Below, one piece after another: positions 19,496 through 28,229 of a stretch of 64,000 nt of DNA. The position numbers and the translations under genes were made by a program. Source of the DNA: Candidatus Bathyarchaeota archaeon (lineage in GTDB: Archaea > Thermoproteota > Bathyarchaeia > 40CM-2-53-6); assembly GCA_005888755.1 (NCBI GenBank), contig VBBQ01000033.1, positions 1 through 64,000 of the forward strand, given 5' to 3'. How positions within the stretch are numbered: position 1 is the stretch's first letter; the number at the start of each line of letters is the position of its first letter. Below the pieces are notes generated by a model. It was not told the origin of the DNA. It searched no databases and saw only the letters and a program-made list of their open reading frames with translations.

Positions 19496-20356
19496 ACCCA
19501 TCATATCGGCATCATTGTCATAGCCTTCACAGCGTTGGGCTATTTCTCGTTGAAGCTCCGTCAACACTCGTACACCCGCCCTGCAATCCTGATCAAGAGG
19601 TTCTAGAGGATCGGTCTTGAGATTCGAAGAGACTCATGCAGTTAAGGAGAACGCGATGCGAGCATCAACGCAGCGAGCGAGAATTGGTCAGCTGTCACAG
19701 TCTCATCCTATTTTATCAATGACAACTCAAGGAGAAGAGGATCGCCAACACAATGACCAGATGCATGCAGGCTCAGAAAACTGCCGGGCTGGGTGCTGTG
19801 ACGCCGCTCGAGCCTAAGGTCAAAGTCGCCCCCCAAAGCGTTTTCTACGCCTTGCACACCTGTCGCGGGACTTGCGCATCGGGCTGCGGCGTATCTCAAA
19901 CCCGCGTCGCCGAAATAGTTTTCGGGATCGAAATTGTCGAGTGGGATCTTTGCTCCGTCTGTCTTTCTCGGACCGGTTTCCTCGAATACTTCAACTCCCT
20001 GCCTTCGGCGACCCCGCGAGAAGCGGAGGAAATCAAAATACTCCTAGGAATTTCGAATGAGACGCTTGAAAGGCAGAACCGATCTACCCCGCCCATGACC
20101 TAATTTCGAGAATTCAGATTGGTGAGCTACCCGTATAGTCCCCCTCCCTTCTGAAACCTAATGGCTTGCGAAATAGCCTACTTTCGGGTGTTATTTCTCG
20201 GCTGCTTCCAAGCCTCTCAGAGAGAATCACGAGCTGCTAGGAGGCGCATCAGTTCTTAGTTTTATCTGTGGGAAAAACCAGTGGTTAAACTTTTATTTCG
20301 CTTCAAACCGCGAGGACAACTGAAGGCGCTAGAATCTGAAGGAAGCATATCTGACC

Positions 20357-20527
20357 GTGGGAATGCTTCTACTCTTCACAGGATGCATGGGCGCAATCGC
20401 AGCCACGACCGCCATGGGCGCCGGAGCAGCCATTACTGGTGCGGCGCTCCAACAGCTTCTCGTCGCTGAAGTCATATCGACCATCATCGCCTTCGTCGGC
20501 GGCGCACTTGTAATGCGCAACCGTTAG
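20357..20527 (+). CDS. Small Gly/Ala-rich membrane protein (about 56 aa), below ORF-track cutoff
   Basis: Reads VGMLLLFTGCMGAIAATTAMGAGAAITGAALQQLLVAEVISTIIAFVGGALVMRNR*; stop overlaps RFC-L stop by 4 nt. GTG or ATG (20363) start. Confidence 0.55.
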   Translation: MGMLLLFTGCMGAIAATTAMGAGAAITGAALQQLLVAEVISTIIAFVGGALVMRNR

Positions 20528-21759
20528 GCGGCCAGATCATCTTCCAGCGAGAGAATCTCGTCTAGCGGTTCTTTCGCGTCGAGCCATTCTGCAATCTGAC
20601 GATATTTTTCCGGGTCGTGCTCATGGATGAACTGGATCATTGGTAGGTAGAGTTTCGTCCCTCTTCGACTGGAAGTGTGGGACTTGGACCCGATCATGGC
20701 TCCGACTCCCTTTCGAAGCTCTCTTGTTCCTCGGCTACGAGACATCGAGCTGATTCTTTGCGGGAACTTCATTGACGCCCAGCCTCCTGGGCTCGTCTCC
20801 TTTGCGACAGCAACGCCGGCAGTCATGAGATCGAGAGCATACGATAACAGATGCCACGACTGTGTCTTCCTGATCCGGGCAAAGTATAGATCCGCTTCTG
20901 CAAGTGCAGACATGGCCCTTTCCAGCTCGTGGCGATTCGGAATCTGGCTTGGAGTGTTTTCTAGAATCCATTGAAAGAGCATTTCATGGTCCAGGTCCGA
21001 CTTTTCCAGAGCACGTCGAGCTTGGGCAACAGTTCTGCTGTTGAAGATAATCCGTAGAACCTCGAAAATGGACTCTGTCCGGTCTCGGCTCGACAACAGA
21101 GCAGTATCCTCCAGTGTGAGACTTTTCTTGAGCTCGGTTAGAATCTGGAGGTCAGTTATCGCTGATCGCATATCGCCACGATCCCGCTCCATAATGGACC
21201 TGAGCGCTTCCTCGTCCGCATTCACGCCCTCCTTGGAGAGTATTCCCTTCATCAGCGGGATCCCTTCTCTCAGTCCGAGTCTTTTCAGCTCGATGAGGAG
21301 ACATGCGTCTCGTAGAGGTCTGATCTTTGGATCCCAGGGATCGTTTGCTGTCAGAACGATTGGAAACTGAGACTCTTTGATTACTCGGAGAATCGCGATG
21401 ATCGCGCCCGAGTCTGTTCTGAGATTGATACCATCCACTTCATCGAGAAGTATGAGTCTTCCCTTGCTGAACAGAGATGCCTGTGTTGATGCTAGTCCCG
21501 CGATTCTCGATAGAATTTCGCCGCTCCGCTTGTCAGAGGCGTTGATCTCTACGAGGTCCCAGTCTCTCTCCCGAGCAACCGCCTCGGGGATTGTTGTCTT
21601 TCCTACTCCAGCTGGGCCGTACAAGAGAACTGCTCCTTTGGAGGGTTTGCCCTCGGCCCAAGAGTCAAGCCATTGGCGGATCTTTTCTAGAGCCACCTTG
21701 TTGCCCGCGATCGCGCGAGTAGTCTGCGGTCTGTATCTAACGGTCCAGGGCTGCGACAT
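20524..21759 (-). CDS. rfcL: Replication factor C large subunit
   Basis: MSQPWTVRYRPQTTRAIAGN...LLYGPAGVGKTT...LILLDEVDGI; internal ATG at 21759 chosen. Confidence 0.93.
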   Translation of the reverse strand: MSQPWTVRYRPQTTRAIAGNKVALEKIRQWLDSWAEGKPSKGAVLLYGPAGVGKTTIPEAVARERDWDLVEINASDKRSGEILSRIAGLASTQASLFSKGRLILLDEVDGINLRTDSGAIIAILRVIKESQFPIVLTANDPWDPKIRPLRDACLLIELKRLGLREGIPLMKGILSKEGVNADEEALRSIMERDRGDMRSAITDLQILTELKKSLTLEDTALLSSRDRTESIFEVLRIIFNSRTVAQARRALEKSDLDHEMLFQWILENTPSQIPNRHELERAMSALAEADLYFARIRKTQSWHLLSYALDLMTAGVAVAKETSPGGWASMKFPQRISSMSRSRGTRELRKGVGAMIGSKSHTSSRRGTKLYLPMIQFIHEHDPEKYRQIAEWLDAKEPLDEILSLEDDLAA

Positions 21760-22735
21760 GTTCCTCTCGAACACTTTTATGAACTGATGACTGAGCAGCC
21801 AAATGGGCCAACAGGGCGCTGAGCTGGACTTCCTCATCTCCGCCCTGGACTAGCCGGAAGTCTGTGTCCCCGATAGCCTCGATCAGACTGATCCTCGTCT
21901 TCTCTGAAATGGCGAGGCGGAAGACTTCAGAGTGAATCTGTTTGACAATGTCGGAGCCGGATAGACCGTATTTTACGAGGAGGTTTCGAAGCTCGTCGCG
22001 TGCTTTGAGAAAGTCACCTTTCAAGGCATGATTCAACATCTCGTGCACATCCGTAGGTCTGGCTCTTCCAACTACTTGGTAGACTGTCTCCTCTGAGATT
22101 CCCTTGGACATGGAGGAAGCCGCTTGTAGGAGGTTGACCGCCTTTCGAAGGTCTCCCTCAGCCACTTCTACTATGGTTTTCAAACCCCCCTCTGTGGTTT
22201 TTACGTTCTCATTTTTCGCAATTCGGTGGAGGTATTCGACGACTTTCTCCTCGGGTAGGGGTGTGAACCGGAATAGGGCGCATCTTGACTGGATTGGCTC
22301 GATGATTCTCCCAGAATAGTTGCAGCAGAGGATGAAACGGCAAGTATTGGTGTAATTCTCCATTGTTCGGCGAAGTGCGCCCTGGGCATCCCCCGTCATA
22401 TTGTCAGCTTCGTCTAAAACAAGGATTTTGAAGGGAACACTGGTGAGCGACGCCATCCTGGCGAATTCTTTCACAGTGGTCCGGACCACGTCTATTCCCC
22501 GTTCATCACTCGCGTTCAATTCCTTGAATGCATCTTGGAATCGCTCACCGAAAAGATCATGAGCGAGACACAACCCGGCAGTCGTCTTACCGGTCCCGGG
22601 CGGACCTGCGAACAAGCAGTGGGGCATTGTGCCTCTCTTGACGAAATCTTTGAGCCGAGAGACTATCTCTTCTTGGTCCATTATCTCGTCGAGACTCTTT
22701 GGCCTGTACTTCTCAGTCCAGAGAGCGGCTTCCAA
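21737..22735 (-). CDS. rfcS: Replication factor C small subunit
   Basis: LWTEKYRPKSLDEI, FAGPPGTGKTTAGLCLA, LVLDEADNMT, SRC motif (CNYSGRIIEPIQSRC). Confidence 0.96.
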   Translation of the reverse strand: MEAALWTEKYRPKSLDEIMDQEEIVSRLKDFVKRGTMPHCLFAGPPGTGKTTAGLCLAHDLFGERFQDAFKELNASDERGIDVVRTTVKEFARMASLTSVPFKILVLDEADNMTGDAQGALRRTMENYTNTCRFILCCNYSGRIIEPIQSRCALFRFTPLPEEKVVEYLHRIAKNENVKTTEGGLKTIVEVAEGDLRKAVNLLQAASSMSKGISEETVYQVVGRARPTDVHEMLNHALKGDFLKARDELRNLLVKYGLSGSDIVKQIHSEVFRLAISEKTRISLIEAIGDTDFRLVQGGDEEVQLSALLAHLAAQSSVHKSVREEHVAALDR

Positions 22736-22886
22736 TCAGATCCAACCAAACAACTTGATGTTCTCAGCCATATAGAACTGTTTCATCCACCTCTCTGAGC
22801 AAATATCGTGTGATCAATTTGCTTTTCTGTTTAGAATGCCTTTATGGAGCCCACTTTCGTCGTGATGATTCCCCGGGGCGAGTAAT

Positions 22887-23450
22887 TTGGAGAAAGAACC
22901 ATCTATCGTAGAGATTGTAGACACAGAACTCGAAAACTCGCCTTCACGACTAACACTTCTCCGCGAATTCCCAGAAACCCGGATCGGCGATAGGACCCTA
23001 GGCCCATACCGAATGGGACAAGAGATCGAACTTTCACTGTGGATCGCCCAACACTTGGTCCAGATGGGGTACGCCCGCTTCAAAGAAGAAGAACAACTCA
23101 CTCTAAACACGCTCTCAACTACCCATTATAGGCAGACTCTGCCCGCCTCAAACCAGATCCCGGAGCTGCCTCGGTCATTCTATTTTCAACTCCGCAGGCT
23201 CATCAAAGACCTCAAGAACCTTGAAGTGAAAGACCGGACGAAGGCCCGGGAGCTAGACAAAGCACTTGCTTTGGGATGGGATATTGTCAACTTACGAGTG
23301 AAAAAGATCGCATCTCTAGGGGCTTCTGGGGGTCAAACTACTGAGGTCACGTCCAAACTTACGCTGGAGGAGAAGGCTCTCTTCGAGAAGGTGCGTCAGA
23401 ACGTTGAGTCGTGGAAGAAAGACATTCTTGGCAGTGAGACTACAAATTGA
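22887..23450 (+). CDS. GINS-like replication protein
   Basis: 187aa helical protein starting 4 nt before the MCM stop-start junction; position and GINS-like N-terminus support the call. Confidence 0.7.
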   Translation: MEKEPSIVEIVDTELENSPSRLTLLREFPETRIGDRTLGPYRMGQEIELSLWIAQHLVQMGYARFKEEEQLTLNTLSTTHYRQTLPASNQIPELPRSFYFQLRRLIKDLKNLEVKDRTKARELDKALALGWDIVNLRVKKIASLGASGGQTTEVTSKLTLEEKALFEKVRQNVESWKKDILGSETTN

Positions 23451-26400
23451 CTCTACTGGCCCCAACGGAAACAGGTCTCCCAGAGAACGTATTCCAGGAC
23501 TTCTTCCGCGCGTACCTAGCCGACCCGGTAGGATCCAAGTATAGGAAACGCCTCGCGGAGGTGGCAGTCAACAATGGTCGATCGCTCGTAATCGATTTCG
23601 ACGACCTAATCGCGTTCGACCCAGTGCTTGCACGAAATGTCGTGCAGCACCCGGATGACTTCTTTGTTCACGCTAGCTCCGCGGCGACCTCTCAGATGCG
23701 TGTTGAGGATCCTGAGTACGCTGAACAGGTGGGTCGTATCATTGTGCGATTTCGTCGTCTTCCGGAGAAGAGGGCTCTCAGAAAGATTGGCGCTGAGGAC
23801 CTGATGAAACTCGCACTAGTCGAGGGGATAGTTGTCCGAACCAGCCAAGTACGGCCTATGATCGTCAAGGCTGTTTTCCGCTGTCGGAAGTGTGGCGAAC
23901 TCTCTCGTCAGGATCAGGCAGGAGATTTGTTACGCGGGCCTGGCCCCATTTGTGCAAGTTGTAAGCAACAGAGCGGCTGGGACTTGATCGAAGACCAGTG
24001 TGTGTTCAAGAATACTCAGGAAGCTCGCGTCCAAGAACGCCCCGAGGATCTTCCTCCCGGAATGCTGCCTAGATATCTGGATGTCAGACTAGACGACGAC
24101 CTCGTCGACACTGCGCGTCCCGGCGACAGAGTGGCGTTGACTTCCGTGGTGAGAGCTGAGAAACAGTACGCTGGAGAGAAAGGAAAGCTCAGAACCTTCA
24201 ACCTGTATCTAGAGGCGAATTTTGTAGATGTTGTCGGGAAAGAGACTGAAATCGTTGAGATCACTCTTGAAGACGAGAAGAAGATCATCGAAGCCTCGAA
24301 ACACCCCTTCGTCCATCGAAACCTCATCATGAGTCTGGCCCCATCAATCTACGGCTACGATGAGATCAAAGAAGGAATACTCTATCTTCTATTCGCGGGA
24401 GTTGCAAAACGACTCCCTGATGGCGTCAACATTCGAGGTGACCTGAACTGCTTGATCGTGGGCGATCCCGGGTGTCTTATTGGAGACGAGCGAGTTGTTC
24501 TGGGTGATGGGACAGTCGCCAAGATTGAGGACCTCGGTGATCATCATCTTGAGAACCTGAATATTCCTGTCCTAACGGGCGGTGGGGGAGCGGAAAAAGA
24601 CATCGCGACTCGATTCCATATTTACCATAATCAGCCAACGATGGAGATTGTCACAGAATCCGGAAAGAGCATCAGAGGCACTTACAATCATCCTCTGCTT
24701 TCGGTCGAGATTGTCGAGCGAACGCAGATTCGACGCTGGAAGAGATTGGACGAGTTTAGGGTAGGGGACAGAGTCGCAGTTGTCACCGGATTCCCTTGCT
24801 ACATTACTGGGCTGGTCCACACTGGTTGGCATCCTCTACCTTACACGCTAGGTCCAAAGTTCCGCGGCCGCCTCCCGACGAAGGTGACTCCCGAACTTGG
24901 CTCATTCATGGGCTACGTCCTTGGAGACGGTTGGGTCGAGCGATACAGAGCTGGGTTTACGGTCGCCGATGGGGAGAAGGACGTCCTCAAGACGCTTTGC
25001 GCTATGTCAATCAGACTCTTTGGCATTACCCCCAAGGTTAGTTCCAGAAAAGGACCCAACCGCAATGTCCAGCTCTTTGAGGGGGTAATTCACAGCCAGG
25101 ACGTCGCGTACAATCTGGCCACCCTAAAAGAGAAGCGCATCCCAGATCTCATCCTGAAGTCGGGAGATAGTGTCGTCTCACCGTTCCTAAGATGGCTGTA
25201 CGAAGCAGACGGAACAGTCTTCTCAAGTAAGAGAGGATGCGGAGCCATCGGCCTCAAAGCGAAAAACATCGAGCTTTTGCGAGATGTCCAGATTCTTCTC
25301 TTACGATTCGGAATACACTCACGAATAATTTCAAATGCCCTTCTAATTAGAAGAGGTGAAAGCATTCTAAAATTTGCTGACAAGATTGGTTTCGCGTCGG
25401 TCAAGAAACAGACTCGTCTGGCTGACTTGAGAGCGCGAGCTGCGAGGCTGAAGCGGTTTGGAAGGCAACACAGTGAACGCATTGTAGCCGTGTATCATCG
25501 AGAGCCCGCCGATGTTTATGACATCGAAGTTCCCCAGAGCCACAAGTTCGTCGCGAACGGAATAGTCTCTCACAATACGGCCAAGAGCCAGTTGTTGCAG
25601 TACGTTTCAAGAATTGCCCCCAGAGGCCTCTATACCTCGGGAAGAGGGACAACCGCTGCAGGACTCACTGCAGCAGTCTTGCGCGAGAAAACGGGAGGAA
25701 TGGTGCTCGAAGCTGGTGCCTTAGTCCTTGCCGACAAAGGAGTCGCCTGCCTTCACCCGGATAGCGAGGTCTTTGTGGATGGGGTTCAGAGGAGAGTGGC
25801 TGATCTGTTCGACGAGGGACGTATTGAACGGGCGCTATCGGGCAGCAATCGGTTGGAATTGTCCCCTTTGCATCAGTCCGTTGCGAATCTCGATCTTGAC
25901 AGACTTGTTACGAGGCAGGCAACCGCGACTCTCGTCGCCCGCAGATGGTACAGTGGGCAGATTCTCCGGGTGCGCATGGAGTCTGGAATGGAACTTCGCC
26001 TGACGTCAGCTCATCCAGTTCTCGACGGGAAGACATTACAGTGGAAGCCGATAGGTGACTTCAGGCCGGGAGACAATATTGTCGCTCTCAAGAAGCTACC
26101 GTCCTCCCGGACTCGAGTCTTGCTTCTTGACATACTTCCAGACGACTGGATTGTCCAACCTCTCTCCAGCGAGAAAGTGGAACTTCGCCGTGTTCTAGAG
26201 GCAAAGCATACCTCCTTGCGAGCAATCAACAGCTACTACGGATTGAAAAGAGATGCGCTCAATGGCCGCGGGGCGCTAACGATTAGGCAATTCAAGGCAA
26301 TTCTGAAAGACACGGGAATGTACAACGCCTGGGCACAGCGACCGTTTGCTTTCGGAAGAAAGAAGCGCACAGAACGTCTAAAGATTGGCACACTGACAGC

Positions 26401-28201
26401 GGACCTTGCTTACATTCTGGGGTTTGCTTATGGAAAGGGATGCGTGCGATCTAGTGCCAAGCATTCGGCCTTGAGAATCACGCAATCATCAGTCCACGCC
26501 GATTATATCAGGCGACTTCAGAGGGCAATGCACCAAGTGTCACACCGCCCTTGGAATACGTATCTACTCCCCGCCAGGACGACAAAGTTTGCCAAGAGTT
26601 CTGAATGCCAAGTTCTTGTCCGACATTCTAACCTCGTCGTGCACTTGTTTGAATGGTTGACGCGTAACGGACTTCAAAACCTTCTTCGTCTCAATGATGC
26701 GGCACTCGCTGGATTCCTAGCTGGGGCTGTCGATGCTGACGGATGCTTCAGTATCAAGAAGAATCGGCAATACTCCATGGTTTCCTTTGATCTTCTTCTG
26801 TCTAACGATCTTGCATCAAACCGCCGCTTGCTCTGGGCCCTCCGGCGCTTCGACGTGTACGCACGCATCAAGAGTCTTCACGGCGTAATGAGCATACAGA
26901 TTACCTCCAGGCGCGATGTCAGGCGGTTGATGGACCGAATAAGTCTGTATTCAGGGAAAGCGAAAAACATTCCTCCTCAGCGAACCCGAATTTCAGCTCG
27001 ACACGAGGCAGTTCCCGCGTTGCCCCTTCGTGTAGCACTCTCGGGCCTGCGGCCGGTCCCAATCGAGCTACTCCGCTCCGGCGATTGGAGTACATTCCAT
27101 TCGTACCGCAACGGGAAGCGACAACCGTACAAGGCTCCTCTCCAGCGATTGATCCGCGGGCTTCACACCTGGTTGGACGCCTCCTCTCGAGAACGACTCC
27201 TCGCGCTTGCTGGGGACGATTATGCCCTCGATGCAATCCGAACGGTCAATTCGGAATTCTACACGGGCTACGTTTATGATCTTCGCGTTCCTCTAGGGGA
27301 ACACTTTGTCACTGAAGGCGTCCTCACTCACAACTGTATAGATGAACTGGACAAGATGAGGCCCGATGATAGAGTCGCGATCCATGAGGCTCTGGAACAG
27401 CAAACTGTCAGTGTTGCCAAAGGAGGAATTGTGGCCACTCTGAACGCTAGGGCGGCAGTTCTTGCGGCTGCGAACCCTTCCCTTGGAAGATATGAACCGC
27501 ATAGAAACATCAACGAAAACATCAACCTGCCCGTGACCATACTTTCGAGATTTGACTTGATATTTCTCGTTAAGGATCTACCGGACCCCGATAGCGATTC
27601 CGAAATGTCGTCTCACATTCTACAATTGCATAGGGCGAGACACGGTTCAGAAGAAGCGCCATTCCAACCGGACTTCCTACGGAAATACATCAGCTATGCG
27701 AAGAGGATAATCCCGGTGCTGACTCCGGACGCGGTCAAGGAGCTACAGGACTTTTATCTGAAAATGCGTGGGACAACAGGCCGAGAAGCAGCAGTAGCGA
27801 TTACCCCTCGTCAATTAGAGGCGTTGGTCAGACTATCCGAGGCAAGAGCTCGAGCATTCCTTCGCGATCAAGTGACAGTGGAGGATGCGAAAAGTGCTGT
27901 AAAAATCATGACCTACGCTTTGCTAGACGTAGGGGTGGACGTGAAAACAGGAAAGATCGATATCGATACGATAATGACAGGTAGGCCTGCGACGGTGCGG
28001 GACACGTTGGGTCGGGTAATCGACATCGTCCGGGAGCTTGAACGAGAAACCGGAGATGTAGATGAGAAAATCCTGATTGCCGCTATAGTGGACAAGAATA
28101 AGGTCACCGATGGAGAAGCTAGACGATTCGTCGGGCAGTTGATAAAAGAGGGAATGCTCTACTCCCCCAAGGAAGGAAGACTAAAGCGAACCTCAAGCTA
28201 G
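23447..28201 (+). CDS. mcm: MCM replicative helicase containing two inteins
   Basis: Exteins join as LNCLIVGDPG/TAKSQLLQYVSRIAPRG...LVLADKGVA/CIDELDKMRPDD...AANPSLGRYEP; single open frame of 1584aa. Confidence 0.97.
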   Translation: MTLLAPTETGLPENVFQDFFRAYLADPVGSKYRKRLAEVAVNNGRSLVIDFDDLIAFDPVLARNVVQHPDDFFVHASSAATSQMRVEDPEYAEQVGRIIVRFRRLPEKRALRKIGAEDLMKLALVEGIVVRTSQVRPMIVKAVFRCRKCGELSRQDQAGDLLRGPGPICASCKQQSGWDLIEDQCVFKNTQEARVQERPEDLPPGMLPRYLDVRLDDDLVDTARPGDRVALTSVVRAEKQYAGEKGKLRTFNLYLEANFVDVVGKETEIVEITLEDEKKIIEASKHPFVHRNLIMSLAPSIYGYDEIKEGILYLLFAGVAKRLPDGVNIRGDLNCLIVGDPGCLIGDERVVLGDGTVAKIEDLGDHHLENLNIPVLTGGGGAEKDIATRFHIYHNQPTMEIVTESGKSIRGTYNHPLLSVEIVERTQIRRWKRLDEFRVGDRVAVVTGFPCYITGLVHTGWHPLPYTLGPKFRGRLPTKVTPELGSFMGYVLGDGWVERYRAGFTVADGEKDVLKTLCAMSIRLFGITPKVSSRKGPNRNVQLFEGVIHSQDVAYNLATLKEKRIPDLILKSGDSVVSPFLRWLYEADGTVFSSKRGCGAIGLKAKNIELLRDVQILLLRFGIHSRIISNALLIRRGESILKFADKIGFASVKKQTRLADLRARAARLKRFGRQHSERIVAVYHREPADVYDIEVPQSHKFVANGIVSHNTAKSQLLQYVSRIAPRGLYTSGRGTTAAGLTAAVLREKTGGMVLEAGALVLADKGVACLHPDSEVFVDGVQRRVADLFDEGRIERALSGSNRLELSPLHQSVANLDLDRLVTRQATATLVARRWYSGQILRVRMESGMELRLTSAHPVLDGKTLQWKPIGDFRPGDNIVALKKLPSSRTRVLLLDILPDDWIVQPLSSEKVELRRVLEAKHTSLRAINSYYGLKRDALNGRGALTIRQFKAILKDTGMYNAWAQRPFAFGRKKRTERLKIGTLTADLAYILGFAYGKGCVRSSAKHSALRITQSSVHADYIRRLQRAMHQVSHRPWNTYLLPARTTKFAKSSECQVLVRHSNLVVHLFEWLTRNGLQNLLRLNDAALAGFLAGAVDADGCFSIKKNRQYSMVSFDLLLSNDLASNRRLLWALRRFDVYARIKSLHGVMSIQITSRRDVRRLMDRISLYSGKAKNIPPQRTRISARHEAVPALPLRVALSGLRPVPIELLRSGDWSTFHSYRNGKRQPYKAPLQRLIRGLHTWLDASSRERLLALAGDDYALDAIRTVNSEFYTGYVYDLRVPLGEHFVTEGVLTHNCIDELDKMRPDDRVAIHEALEQQTVSVAKGGIVATLNARAAVLAAANPSLGRYEPHRNINENINLPVTILSRFDLIFLVKDLPDPDSDSEMSSHILQLHRARHGSEEAPFQPDFLRKYISYAKRIIPVLTPDAVKELQDFYLKMRGTTGREAAVAITPRQLEALVRLSEARARAFLRDQVTVEDAKSAVKIMTYALLDVGVDVKTGKIDIDTIMTGRPATVRDTLGRVIDIVRELERETGDVDEKILIAAIVDKNKVTDGEARRFVGQLIKEGMLYSPKEGRLKRTSS
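24473..25576 (+). other. MCM intein 1 (368 aa), inserted in Walker A
   Basis: Begins CLIGDERVVLGDGT after GDPG, ends VVSHN-type block (ANGIVSHN) before TAKS. LAGLIDADG motifs GYVLGDG and LRWLYEADG. Confidence 0.95.
25748..27334 (+). other. MCM intein 2 (529 aa), inserted just before the Walker B core
   Basis: Begins CLHPDSEVFVDGVQR after ADKGVA, ends EGVLTHN before CIDELDKM. Confidence 0.95.
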
Positions 28202-28229
28202 AACCCATTCTTCGGAGCTTTCATTACAG

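Noticed and set aside
19753-20103. 116aa Cys-containing ORF in the 19.5-20.3 kb gap
   Set aside because: Some CxxC-like spacing but no recognisable family and weak coding look; not called.
26919-27236. Minus-strand ORFs inside MCM and the inteins
   Set aside because: Antisense shadows of long, well-supported coding sequence.
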